Origin: Linnemannia elongata
Taxonomy: Eukaryota; Mortierellomycota; Mortierellomycetes; Mortierellales; Mortierellaceae
DNA length: 64,000 nt
Direction: 5' to 3'
Assembly (NCBI GenBank): GCA_036320915.1
Contig: JAXBDG010000002.1
Location: 3,004,001 to 3,068,000, forward strand
Shown here in pieces: positions 37,327 to 48,957 of the stretch. Every line of letters begins with the position of its first letter. The first letter of the stretch is position 1. The notes beneath the pieces are model-generated. The model made no database searches. It worked only from the letters and a program-made list of their open reading frames with translations, and had not been told where the DNA came from. Position numbers and translations under genes: made by a program.

Positions 37327-40302
37327 TGTCGAGCGGGTATAAAATGAATGTTACGAGTCAGTGGATTGCTGGTGGACTGGGGCGTATAGAGGAGAGAGTG
37401 GAGGGAAGGAGGGAAGGAGGGAAGGTGGGAAGAAGGAGGGGAAGAGGAAAGGAGAGAAGAATGGATCCCAAGACCAGATCCGATGTGGCGAATACGAATC
37501 GCCCGACAATGGCTTTAGGTTTTGGTATGAAAAGTGACGAAGAGAGGTGAGAATGAAAACGCAAGATGGACTTGCGTGATCTTTTGATCGTCGACGGCAG
37601 GAGGAAGAGGAGGGAGGTGTTGGTGGTGGTGGAAGAGGAGAGTAGGAGGGTGAGGAGGAAGGAGCAGGAGCAGGAGCAGGAAGGAAGGAGGGAAGGAGAA
37701 GCGGAGAGAGAGAGTGAGAGAGAAAGAGAGAAAGAGAGAAAAGAGAGAAAAGAGAGGGAGGAAGAGAGGAAAGACAGAGGGAAAGAGAGGGAGAGGGATG
37801 CAAAGGGAGAGAAGCACGAAGTCCAAGACAAAAAATAGTAAGGAGAAGGAGGTGGTGGTTGGTGGGGTAGATGTAGATGGATAGAAAGAAGGGCTTAAAA
37901 AAACGAATGCGATGGAGAGCTCCAAACGAAATCGGAACAAAATATCAGCTCGAGTAACTAATGGGGTAGGGAGTGCAGAACAAGGCGCCGGGTGCAGGGG
38001 AACAAGATGGAAGAGGAAAAAAACAGGGCCGGGCTGGTTGGGAGTGAGCGCATAAGGTGTTGAGTAATATATCTTATAGCTGTGTCAATGTGAGGGATGT
38101 GTTTATGAAGTATGATACTGTGAGGACGTCTTCCGGTCAATGAGAGTCGGTGTGTTCTCGTGGTACCTACAGCTGGCTCTTTGGTGGTTCTGCACCCTCA
38201 GCGTAATTGAGGCGGGTCTTTTTTTAGACGTTTTCGCTCAGGGTTGGGCCGTGTTTTTGGATGGAGAGAAGAGACGAAAGGGAAGAGTGAGAGAGAGAAG
38301 TAAGAGGGAAGAGGGAAGAGGGAGAAGGAGGGGAGCGCGGATGTTGCAAGGGCTACTAGCAATAATGATGAAGTGGTAACAGGTTAACGGTGTCGCGCAT
38401 GTCGTCCTTGATTTCTCTTCTTTTTTAATGTATGGGATCCGGTAAACCACCTCCAAGGAAATAGATGGCAGGTTGATGATGTGCTGTGTAACGATGTGAA
38501 GGATTAATGAAGGCAGGTTTGCTCTACTCTGCAGACTATTTAGGATGACGATGGTGACCCAGAAGATGAGCTCAGGCCAGGGTATAATAAGGAACAGGAG
38601 TAAGAGAAGGAAGGGGCAAAGCAGGGTTTGGGATAATTTGAAGATTGCTCCGAACAAACAAAATAAAGGTATTGGCGTACAGGTGTGAGGCAGCAAAACT
38701 GGAAAGGGGCGAAGAAAGAAGAAAAACAAAAAGAGACAATCGTAAGGGCAAAAGAATCTGATCGGGACAGCCAAGGAAGGAAACCTGTTGGAATTGGCAG
38801 GACATTAACACTTACTGAGACAAACGAAAGAGGGGCTAGGGTAAGTATTCGAGTGTGATCCCCGAATAAACGACTTTGTTCAGTTCGCTTGAATGTCGAC
38901 AAACTGGTCGAGATGAATCCAAAATCGCGGCCGCGATGAAAACAAAAATAAGAGAAAGAGAAAGAGAAAGAAAGAAAGAAGAGAAGCGAGAAAGCAATAG
39001 TAGGGAGGTAAAAAAAGAATGGGAGAAGAAGAGAGGCGGTTCAAAGCGGAATGGGTGGAATGGGAAAGAACGACGTCTCGCAATAAAAAAAAAGGGAAAA
39101 AGTAATTTGGGTAACACTCGGCGCCCTTTTCGCCTTTTATCCCAGCAGGGTTCTCTCCTAAATGCGTATGCACTCACATCCACATCATAGTCTACATCTA
39201 TTTCCACAGTCAAATTCACTACCGCAGTTAGTAAAGAAGCACGCTGCTGAATCCAAATGGTTCACAGGAACGCCCGTCCATCTCTCTACTGCCTCCGCCT
39301 AAGCACATACATCAATAGAATACATGGTGAATGAGAGTGAGAGAGTGAGAGCGAGGAATATCAAGTGATAGCTAAGACTAATGACAGGTTATCCCATGGA
39401 GACACTGCGGAGGTATACACTCTGGCATCCTGCTCTCCCAGGAATGACGGAATCAACTAACAAAAGGGCGACCTTCTTTCAAAGATGGCTTTTTTACGGG
39501 TCCAAGATACTCGATTGACTGGACCATTTTCCCTTTCATCTTTACTATTCGCCACACTTCTTTGCTATAACGAAAATAGGTAGAATAGTTCTTTGTTGAC
39601 GAATAGGCAAGTAAGTCTCAAGTCAGATGGCAACTTTAACAACGGTTCCGTCAAGTGAAAATGTAAGAAAGGAAGGACGGAGGTGGTGAGGGGGGAAGAA
39701 ACAAGGGGAGAGAGTGGTGCCATGATCCAGCAACCACTGCAATATGCAACTGGAGAGCCACTCCCAATCGGAAGATTTGTCTTGTTTTTCATGCGACTCT
39801 CTATCGCTTGGGGATGAGAGCGGCAATACGGATCTCGGCTTAGAAGGTTTTTCTAACACTACGGGTGGTCAAGTGCCCGACATAGTGGCGTCAGGGGATC
39901 GCATGGTATGAGTTGACACAGTCGAGGCGAAACATCCCGCTGTGTCAGCTGGGGGTCGTTTGAGCATGAAGGCAACAACATAGAGGATTATCTGGTCGGA
40001 ATAGATATTCACAAGAAGTGGTAGAAAGCTGTCTGTGCCTGTGTGTTTCTGAGAGTGAAGAAACACTAGGATAGGTGGACCCGGGCGATTAAACTATCAT
40101 CTACGCGTTCCCTTCGCGATCTGCTTTGTTTCAGCCGTGCCTCAGTTCGATCAGTTATTAAGGGTCCCCTCACGAGGCCGCGACTACAACTTTGATGAGA
40201 ATTGCCGCGAGTGACACCTTTCCTTGCTTCGCTCACTTTTTACCCTTATTCACATACAACTTACCGACAACACTACAGGAACTCACGCTAATAACAACAA
40301 CT
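37327..40302. other. Divergent intergenic region (kinase / HMG gene)
   Basis: 37380-37830 is purine-rich on the + strand (CT-rich on the kinase strand), and 38270-38340 and 38940-39090 are also purine-rich. The minus-strand frames here are Leu/Ser/Phe low complexity. No conserved gene or RNA is recognised. Confidence 0.45.
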
Positions 40303-41765
40303 ATGTTCAGCCTCTCAGCCTTCCGCTCTGCGCTCACTCTCTCGACCGCCCAGCCCATGCGTGCCATGTCTGTCAAGGCCACAGCTGCCTCGGCAACAAC
40401 CACGACCAGGACCAAGAAGGAGCCAACCACCACCACTAAGAAGGCCGCCTCCACCAAGGGCAAAACCTCCAAGAAGGAGGCTGCCACACCCAAGGCTAAG
40501 AAGGTTGTCCCCGCCAAGCCCAAGAAAGGTATACCCAACAAGCCTTTTCTATACAACGCCAATCACTGCGTGATTTGCTTCTTTGCGTCTGTCATTGAAC
40601 CATCTCTCTATAGGGAGGAGAACTAACAAATGACAGCACCACAGCTCGCGCCGTTCACTCATACGGAAAGGATTGAGGAACAAACACCCGACAGGCATGA
40701 GGATCAAGGAACCAGAGGGACTCTGCTTTGAATGAAGATCAGGATCTCCTGTCGTTACTATGATGCAAGAATCTCACCTTGCAGGGCGCGTGAAATGGTG
40801 GTGTCACAGTATCATTTTCCGGCTTTATTCGTACCGTGCGATTATTTCACCTAAGAATAACAATAGGAAAAGAGGCGGGAAGAGATAAGCCCGCGAGCAA
40901 TGGAGGCAAACAGGAGACAAGCGGCACACGGAGAGGAGGCAACACCCGACATAGGCAGGATATCAACAATCAATCAGGACAGCGCAACAATCCCCAGCCC
41001 CTGAATAGAGGCTGCCATTCGCCAAACAACACATATTCGCATTGTTCAACAGAAATTAATGTTGTGACCTCAATAATACTCCACGATCTAGTTGAGGCGC
41101 TCTCTATGCCCAAGCGTCCCAGCACTGCATGGGGTCTCTTCTTTGTCGAGCACTTGGACAAGGTCAGGGCGTCAGGAAAGGCTGTCGTCCCTACAGTCGA
41201 GACCGTCGTTGCATCTGCCCAGTGGAAGCAGCTTTCTGATGCCCAGAAGCAGGTACTAATCGTTTGTTGTTTTTCAGTGGAACCAAACCAACATATTTTT
41301 CTTCTATCGAAACAAAGACCTGAAGATTCGTGATTATTCTAATCATGTTATTTCATTGGCTTGATTTTTTTTTTTCCCTTCCAGGTCTACAAGGATAAGT
41401 ACAATGCAAACTTGATTGAGTTCAAGAAAAACACCAGCAAGCGTTTGGAAGAGTTGACGCCCGAGGAATTCAAGATCGAGAATGCTCGTCGTCAGGCCCT
41501 CCGTGCTGCCGGAAAGCGTGGTCTCCCTTCGCTCAAAGACCCCAACGCACCCAAGCGTCCTTTGAGCTCGTTTTTCCGCTTTGCACAGGATCAGCGCAAG
41601 GAGGGCAAGTTTGCCAGTCTCCCTATCAAGGAACAGGCCAAGGCCATTGCAGAGAGCTGGAGCAAGGCCCCCGAGCATGAAAAGTCTCGCTACACCGAGC
41701 TTGCACGCGACGCTAACGAGAAATACAAGGCTGAACGCGCAGCCTACCTCGCCGTCAACCCCTAA
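40303..41765 (+). CDS. Mitochondrial double HMG-box DNA-packaging protein (Abf2/TFAM-like)
   Basis: Three exons (40303-40528, 41092-41252, 41385-41765) give 255 residues. The N-terminus (MFSLSAFRSALTLSTAQ) is Arg/Ser-rich without acids, a likely mitochondrial presequence, followed by a Lys/Thr/Ala-rich histone-H1-like linker. HMG box A spans about 80-150 (MPKRPSTAWGLFFVEHL, split by an intron after DAQKQ). Box B spans about 180-255 (DPNAPKRPLSSFFRFAQDQ...SRYTELARDANEKY), ending at the C-terminus. Two HMG boxes after a presequence is the Abf2/TFAM plan: compaction and maintenance of mtDNA nucleoids. Intron 1 is 563 bp. A poly(A) signal lies at 41888. Confidence 0.87.
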
Positions 41766-41887
41766 GCATTGACTACCGTCATTTTATTCGTTCACCACAC
41801 ACACTCTTTCTCCTTTCACACTTTCTCACCGCCAACTGAAACCTGAAAATAACGCACTCACGTCTTTTATTCGTTTTTGCTGCAGTA

Positions 41888-41893
41888 AATAAA
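41888..41893 (+). terminator. Poly(A) signal of the HMG-box gene
   Basis: AATAAA lies 123 bases after the stop codon of the HMG-box gene. Confidence 0.4.
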
Positions 41894-41964
41894 CTACTTT
41901 CTTTGTCTTCACTTCTGTCTAACGTTTCGCAAGCATATATTCTTGTTCTTGTTCTGGGCTATTC

Positions 41965-42109
41965 TTTTTTTTTTTTTTTTTTTTTGTACACTATTTTATT
42001 TGTCTGACAAACAGAACAAAGAAGGCTTTTGGAATTAAAAGAGACAACAGACCAAGCTCTTCAGTGCACCATCCGTCAGTCACAGTCCAGTCCGGAACCT
42101 GGCTCTGCG
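41965..42109 (-). mobile_element. Poly(A)-tailed retroposed repeat, copy 1
   Basis: Read on the minus strand, a unit of about 123 bases beginning near GCAGAGCCAGG ends with AATAAA, GTAC and an A21 tail (T run 41965-41985). It is about 90% identical to copy 2 at 42250-42393. No clear target-site duplication is seen. It encodes no protein and looks like a SINE or a retroposed transcript end. Confidence 0.7.
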
Positions 42110-42236
42110 CAACAATTGTCGCTGCTCATCACAGCAATAACGGAAGAAAATAAAATTAGATACGAATAAAGGGGATTCTTCCCATCCTCTCCATCAATGA
42201 CAACTGCTCCCACGAAATAGTCGCGGTCAAAAAAGG

Positions 42237-42406
42237 GGGCGCTTCAGCCTTTTTTTTTTTTTTTTTTTTCGTACACAATTTTATTTCTCTGACAAACAGA
42301 ACAAAGGAGGCATTTGGAAGTAAAAGGGACTACAGACCAAACTCTTCAGTAAACCATCCGTCAGTCACAGTCCGGTCCGGGACCTGGCTCTGCGGGCGCT
42401 TCAGCC
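42237..42406 (-). mobile_element. Poly(A)-tailed retroposed repeat, copy 2, with 13-bp target-site duplication
   Basis: The element (42250-42393, minus strand) has an AATAAA and an A20 tail. It is flanked by identical 13-bp direct repeats GGGCGCTTCAGCC at 42237-42249 and 42394-42406. This is the hallmark of target-primed retroposition by a LINE-type enzyme. The unmutated duplication suggests a fairly recent insertion. Confidence 0.85.
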
Positions 42407-42418
42407 TGCCAAAGCACA

Positions 42419-42463
42419 AATCACGTGGCATAGCGCGTAAATCACGTGCTATGCCACGTGATT
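42419..42463. promoter_or_regulatory. Perfect 16-bp inverted repeat with three CACGTG E-boxes
   Basis: AATCACGTGGCATAGC (42419-42434) is perfectly complementary to 42448-42463, with a 13-base spacer that itself contains another CACGTG. The three CACGTG sites could bind a bHLH factor (Cbf1/Pho4 type). The palindrome ends 68 bases before the tRNA-Gly gene. Confidence 0.6.
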
Positions 42464-42531
42464 AGTTGTGAAACTGATTTACCTATTCAAGGAGTGCCGC
42501 GGAAATCAAATATTATCAAGTGATTACAGCA

Positions 42532-42602
42532 GCGTGGTTGGTTTAGTGGTATAATTACCGCCTGCCACGCGGTAGACCCGGGTTCGATTCCCGGACCACG
42601 CA
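42532..42602 (+). tRNA. tRNA-Gly (GCC)
   Basis: A 71-nt cloverleaf without intron: acceptor stem GCGTGGT paired with ACCACGC plus discriminator A, A box TTTAGTGGTATAA, anticodon GCC at 42564-42566 in loop CTGCCAC, and B box GGTTCGATTCC. The first T run of four or more downstream lies about 110 bases away (from 42713), which is far for a Pol III terminator. Confidence 0.95.
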
Positions 42603-43769
42603 ACAAGTATCACTTTGATACCTTCTGAGCTATGAAGAAAACCGCGAGCATCTCATCCTGATGATGCAACTCTTGGCTTCGTGCCTTGAAACAGTGCAAC
42701 AAACGAGCTCTTCTTTTTTTGTCTTTTGCTGCGAAGTCTAAGAGAAGAGGAAGTAGAGAACGCGTTCATTGTAAAAGATTATAACGGCATGGCAGCCTCT
42801 ATGACACTTTTTATTTTGTACTTCAGGTCGTTGACGATCTCAAATCTTTTGATAACCAGGCCTAATTGCGCTCGCTCTACTACCGTAAACCCTTGGGGGA
42901 AGGCAGCGCTTGCGGATTCAAATCCTCGTTGATCTCATGTTCAGGTGCAGGTGCACTGAATCCTAGCCTCTATCATCTCTACCTTCTTTCTTTTTCCATG
43001 CAAAATATTCTTTTCGCCCATAAGATTACATACAACAAAAACTTTTGTTTCCTCGAGATGTAAAGGAGAAAAAGTCGAAAAGAAAACAAGGCACATCTCT
43101 CAAGTAATCCAGTCCCTTTTGTTCTTTCCTCATCGATAATATAATTGGATGTTATGGCTGGTAGCTTTTTTGCGAATTCAATTTTTTTTAAAGCTCCTTG
43201 GTTGTTCGAAGAACGCGTCTTGGTTGACGAGTGTTCAACCTCGTGAAACAACGCAATGCAACGGCTTCTTACAGATTCAATTGCTCATTCGTGTCAGATA
43301 TGAGTACAACGCGTCTGCCCAGCCTCCTAACCTAGCGATCACTGCCACCATCTCGCCGTTTTGCACTGTGCGCTTTCCTTCCATTCAACATGGAACTTGA
43401 CGGTGAACAACAGTGAGCAAAAGGCGACCCTATAGGCGGTTCAATTGTTCGCGTTCAGGTAAAACACTAGCCTGCACATCGATAGTAATTCACTATCGGC
43501 TGGCAACTATCATCAACTCACTGTTTGTTCTCTGCGCCTGTTTGCATTCCATAGAAGCGCTTTAACGAACCATGGGCAGTTACAGTGGTATTCAGGGGGG
43601 GGTTTTTTTTTAATGAGATTAACACTGAAAAAAAGGAGCAAACGATCTAATTAACGATGGCGACACCTTTGCCTATCCTGCTTGGGGACTCGGCAGCATA
43701 TTACAAAAAAAAACAACTACAAAAACTACAGAACAACTACAAGAAAAAAGTGAAGAAAATGAAGATGAC
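42603..43769. other. Intergenic region between tRNA-Gly and CWH43
   Basis: No gene is recognised. It contains a T6 run near 42713 and homopolymer G/T at 43596-43613. The right end is the CWH43 3' UTR. Confidence 0.4.
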
Positions 43770-46700
43770 TTATGCGTAGTAGTAAGGACGGTCAAAGACA
43801 TGGAAGCGGTGCTTGCGAACACCCTCGCCATAGAACATGGAAGGGAATCGAAGACCTTCGGGAACTTGGTGTTCCGAGATCTGGGCATATGTCTCCTCCT
43901 TCTTGAAGTCCTCGATCGACTGAGACCGGTCCCACGAGGTGGGGTGATCCTCCAAGAGCTGGTATTTGCCGACCTGGATCTCAGTATCGGTGATGCCTCC
44001 GTGGGAGATGCGAGCGTACCCAGTACGCTTGACGCCACGGAAGGCGAGGTATTGGCACCAGCGATCCCAGTCCGAGACCTCGATATCATGAACATGGCCT
44101 CCATCCATCAACATCTCGTAGATCTCCTGTCCCTTTCCTGGCGTGGTGACGACGTAACCCAAGAACAAGAAGGGGTTGTCAGACTCGCGCATGATACGAC
44201 CCAGTTCGGTGGTCTGCAACTGACGATCCAAGAGATCCTCCTCCTGACCGTTGTGAGAGACAATGACATCAACCTCCTTGCCATAGACATCCAAAGTAGC
44301 ATGGATGGCGCAAGCAAGCTCACCCTTAGGTGAGGGCAAAAGGTGGTGGGTCGAGCGCTTAATAGGGAACTTGGAGAGCATGGTGCATCCCCAGGTGTGC
44401 TTGGTAGGACCTGGACCATAGTCGGCATACATGTTGAGGTCCTCAGCCAAGAACTGGGTCAAGTCGCGGTTGCCCATGATGATCCTCTGCAAGTCAGACT
44501 CCAAGAGACCAATGACATCGAGCTCCAAATCCCTAATGGCATCGCGCATACGGAGCTCACTGTTGTACATATCGTTGTCGATAGCAAAGTGGATGGTCCA
44601 GATACCTGCAGTAATGAGCTTATGCTCGGGGTGATGAGGCTGAGGAGTCGACTTGGGAAGACGGTTATAGCAGATACCAATGGAGGCAAGGACCAAACCG
44701 ATCAAGGAGAGCTTGGCATAGACACGAGCGGCGTTGAAGGAGGAGCGAGCCTTAACCTCGGAGATGACAGTCCAGGCAGTAGAGTTGGAGTTGAAGATTC
44801 CGAGCAACAAGCAGGTCTGCATGGCGATCAAGACGTAGTCGGTGCGCTCTCTCATGACCTCACCACCGGGGACAAAGGCATAAGCGACAACCCACACGTG
44901 AGCCAAGGCCAAAAAGTTATAGACGAGCATAGCCAACAAGAAGGTGCGGCCAGGGGGCTGACGAGACAATGAGCGGAAGAGGGCGGGGAAAAGCGACAGA
45001 GCATAGACAGTAAAGACGATTCCACCAGCGAATCCAACGTCACCCTCGTTGAAATGGAGAACGGCGAGACCGGCGGTTCCAACAGCCCACCAGATCAAGG
45101 AGGTGACCCAGCGGCGCTTCGAAGAGAGGGTAAGACCCATAGCCATAGCAGCAATCACCATCAATCCACCAGGGACAGGCTGAGGACCAGTGTTAGGGTA
45201 TCCGCCAAGAGACCAACGGCTAATGGTGGTCGAGTCAGTAAACATGGAGTGGAGGCAGAAGAGGTATCCACCACCGCCGATAGCAGCCAACAGCCAGCTC
45301 TCACCCTTTTTGTGACTCTCGATGGTCTGGGGCTCGTCCGCACCGGGCTCCTTGCGCAGCATGACCTGGACGGCGGCGAGAACTCCCAACACCAATCCGA
45401 CCATATTCTGACCACCGGTGTTCTCGTTCATGATGGGCCAGATGGGGTTGTTGGCCCACCAAGCCTGTTTGACGACGTTATGAAGGACAAGACCCAAGGC
45501 CAAGGTCAAGACACCACGCTCAGCACGTCCGTTTTGATGGCGCTGGCCAAAGAAGGTGGCACCCCAGGTGAGAAGGGAAAGTGAGACACCGGCAGCAACG
45601 GCCATAAGGCGGTGGGCTGGATCGGCAATCTTGTAGGAGAGAACTCCGATCAAGGAAAGCAAATGAACAAAGCCCTTGGAGCGCTCAATTCCACGACGAA
45701 GGAAGTTCAAGCCCAACAGCCCGGCGGTGACGTTGCAGAAGAGGAAAGCCTCGTATCCCGAAATACCCATGTGCCAGAGAGGGAAGTACCAAATCATGAG
45801 GGGCAACGAAGTCAACATCGACCAGAAAACAAAGCCTGTATGATAGGGAGGGAGTAGAAAGCGTTGGTCAGCGTTTTTTTTCTTTTCTATTCTTTTTTTT
45901 TTTTTACACTGAGTAGCAGCACAGCAATGGTTAATAATATAGAGGATGAGAAATTGGTTCTTACCAAGGTAGACATCGGCGGCAAAGGAGATGACCTCGA
46001 AGGGCTTGATGCTTCCGATGGCAGCTCCGACACCCTTTTCGCTTCCTCCGTAGGTCTTGAGATCATTCAGGGCGCTGCTGTTGCCCTCCCGCTTGCCGCC
46101 CATGCCAATGTCGACCACACGGAACTCGAAGGTCTCAAAGTCGATCAAGCAGACGGCATCAAAGGCAAGGTCCGAGATGATCAGTGACCACTCAAAGAAG
46201 GCATAGTAGGTATATGCTAAGATTTTCAAGGGGGATGGGGGGAAAGAAAAGAATAAAGTACGAGTTGGTAAATTCTGCACTCCCTCCCTTTCTCTCTCTC
46301 TCTCTCTCCTTTTTCTCACTTTGGCTTGTGGCATCAGAGGGCAGCATAGGTCGTGAGAATATGAAAACTTACCTCCAGGAATGCGGTGGACATTGTGCTG
46401 GATGAAAAAGTAGACCATGGGGATCAAGGCTCCAAAGAAAGTATAGGCAAACATCTTTCTGTACTGCTGGGCCTTGGGGTTCTGAGGGGCAGTCTTAATG
46501 GTACCAGCAACGTGAGGGATGGTGCAGAGTAGGTAAACAATCATGGCAATGTCGTGGATGTCGTGATCGTCCGAAGAGGTAATGTAGACCCATCCACCAC
46601 AAGCAATTGTCCTGATAATGTCGTTGGTCAAGAGGAACTTGGCAAAGCCCTTGGAGCCGTCCGCGGGGACATTGCGGATTGTCAACAAGTACCAGAGGTA

Positions 46701-48163
46701 GCACAACACCAAACGAGGACCTATTATTTTTCCATGAACAAAGAAGGTTCGAGTTAACGCCATTGCGGTTTCATGATGTTGATAACGACTTCCTTGATTT
46801 CCATCGAAAAGTACACCATTTCTTTTTGGTCCTTACCAGAGGTCAAGGCAATGAAGATCTGGCAGATGTTGCGTTCAGGGTACCAATCTCCTGTAGTGGC
46901 GCTGACACTTGGGAACCATTCCTACGATGATGTACAACGGGTGAGTAGTGGCGAGGACATTATGTTAGGGCAGGATTGATTAGAATATCTATTCTTCATT
47001 TTCCTTCCCTTTTTTTTTTTTTTTTTTTTTTTTTGTTGCAAGCAGTCGTAACCTACATCGGGGTAGCCGGCGACGCCATTCTTGACGATCTTGTAGTAGT
47101 GGCCGTAGCATCCGATGATGAAGGCGAGAATGAAGGCGGCTAAAATAGGTCCCGGGTCAAGAAAGAACGAGAGGAGGGCATTCAATTGTAAAAAACCGAG
47201 CGATTGAATAGAGTTAGTCGGCAGGGACGGATCGAAAGACGGCTCTCTATTTTTCCCTCATTGATTTCGGCACATGGGACAAAGTAGAAGAAAAGAGGAG
47301 CGATGACGACCTGGTCCCTGTCCCTGTGCCTGCGTACAGAGAGAAGGGCCATGTCCAAGGCGCAAAAAGTGGAGGAACAGCGGGAAATGGAAGGGAAGGG
47401 GATATCCATTGTCCCGACTGATTGAACAACCCAGTAGAAAACATACACACAGGCAGGCTGTCTGTCGAGATATGGGAATAACACAAAGAAAAAAAAAAAA
47501 AATAGAGAGCAGCGCAAGAACCAGTTTTGCGCACATACACCCACCACTCACACCTACTCACTGCCCACTCCTAACTCACACGCTCACTCTTACTCCATAT
47601 CCATTGACTTCGCTCTTTGTAACCCCGTCGTTATCGCTTCCTTTCGCTCATTCCGCAGCCGCCCAGAACCAACTTGGACAAGTTTTGTTGAAGAAAAACA
47701 AACTCCTCACTCCTGTCCTGCCATTACTAATCCTTGAGGCTCAAACCAAAGAAAAGTGAATGAGAGAGGTCATGCTCTCATGGATCGTGGTTGAGTGTTT
47801 GCCGCGAACAGGTTCAACAATGTCAGCTCGGTTTCCGAACAAAGGCATGACTAGGAAGACTTACACCCGCCAAAAATGGTGTGAGCCAAGGGAACTGAGG
47901 TTCCTGGAATCTATAGAAGAGTCAAAAGCAACAGAAAGGAAATCAGTTTTTTTTTTTTTTCCCTTGCAGGCACGCGTTGAATGGAGCGAATGAGTTGCGT
48001 CGCCAGGAAGTAGGAAAGTAGACTCCTGTCCTCATAGTATGCTGGTATTGCAGCAAGGCGACGAATACGCGTTATTGTATATGTATCTGTCCAGCGAAGG
48101 CGACGGCCATGGGGAGCTTACCCTTGCGAGGACCAGGCCCTTCTTGTCTGCGACGAGGGCCAT
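43770..48163 (-). CDS. CWH43: CWH43-like GPI-anchor lipid remodelling protein
   Basis: Seven exons (48163-48122, 47910-47865, 47139-47057, 46921-46837, 46720-46373, 46216-45965, 45835-43770) give 973 residues, close to yeast Cwh43 (953). The first two coding exons are 42 and 46 nt. The N-terminal part is a Frag1/PGAP2-like multi-helix region: [41 protein letters not shown], and [14 protein letters not shown] second multi-spanning block follows. A lumenal endonuclease/exonuclease/phosphatase-like domain begins near residue 705 ([41 protein letters not shown]). In yeast, Cwh43 exchanges diacylglycerol for ceramide in GPI anchors in the ER. All junctions keep phase. Confidence 0.93.
47140..47864 (-). 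other. Long intron 2 of CWH43
   Basis: This 725-bp intron lies between the 46-nt and 83-nt coding exons. The minus-strand frame running upstream from 47139 is open but has no ATG and does not match the family, so the region is read as intron. Confidence 0.6.
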
Positions 48164-48957
48164 GTCGAAAGCTAGAATGCGTCGGGGGAGGGGGAAAGAG
48201 GGTCGAGGGGGTTTAAAGGAGGAAAGTGAAGAAGAAGAGGAAAGGAAGAGAAAAGCAAAGAAAATGAAGAGGAGGGATATTATGTACTTCCGTTTCGACG
48301 GCGTCAGTCACCCGTGCGGCTTTTCCATTTTGTCTTTCACAAGCGCCCTACACTTGTGTACTTTACATTACTCCACTTCAGCCCAGCCATCACCATCCTA
48401 GTATGTCAGTCCAAGCCGGTTTGTGTCCAGAGCTCCGATTCTTCATTCGATGACGTTTTTTCTGTACCTGAACCTTTTGAACAGGTTCGGGCGTGCAGTA
48501 CAGAACCAACACTACTTTCTCAGGGACCTGTCTCGCAAGAAAAACATTTGCTCGCTTCAGCAGGCAAAGTTCCAGTCATGGCGGACGCCCTTGTTTCACA
48601 CAACAGCCATCCATGGGGGATTCACATGGGGGACAACTATCTTTTTTCATTTTATTCGGGGGAAAAGTATATGTGTGATGGCTCTTTGGGTATTTGCTTT
48701 TCAAAAGCAATTGGGAATTAGGAAACAAAATGAAGAAAAAGACAGTTCCCATACTCTTCTTAATATTTGGAAGGAAGAAGGGGTGTGGTGTAATGGTCGC
48801 CAAAGGGTGCTGTGAATAGTATATGGTGGTGGTAAAGTTGAGGAGGCGACCATGTACGAATATGGTCATAAAAAATCGTTACAAAGTAATAAAACAAAGA
48901 AAAGCAAAAGAAAACAAAAAACAAAAAAAAAAAAGAATAGAAAAACTGCGGGTGATT
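48164..48957. other. CWH43 promoter / 3' flank of the CaaX rod gene
   Basis: Purine-rich on the + strand at 48180-48290, so CT-rich leader on the CWH43 strand. The rest is featureless and ends in an A-rich stretch before the next stop codon. Confidence 0.4.

Noticed and set aside
37351..38774. Several minus-strand Ser/Leu/Phe-rich frames
   Set aside because: Low-complexity translation of CT-rich sequence, overlapping each other in several frames, with no start context or motifs.
42830..42945. Possible second tRNA (B-box-like GGATTCAAATCC at about 42915)
   Set aside because: No matching A box, acceptor stem or anticodon arm can be folded around it.
47140..47240. Upstream extension of the third CWH43 coding exon as an alternative N-terminus
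   Set aside because: The frame lacks an ATG and family-like sequence. Two phase-matched small exons further upstream give a far better N-terminus (PLAHTIFGG).
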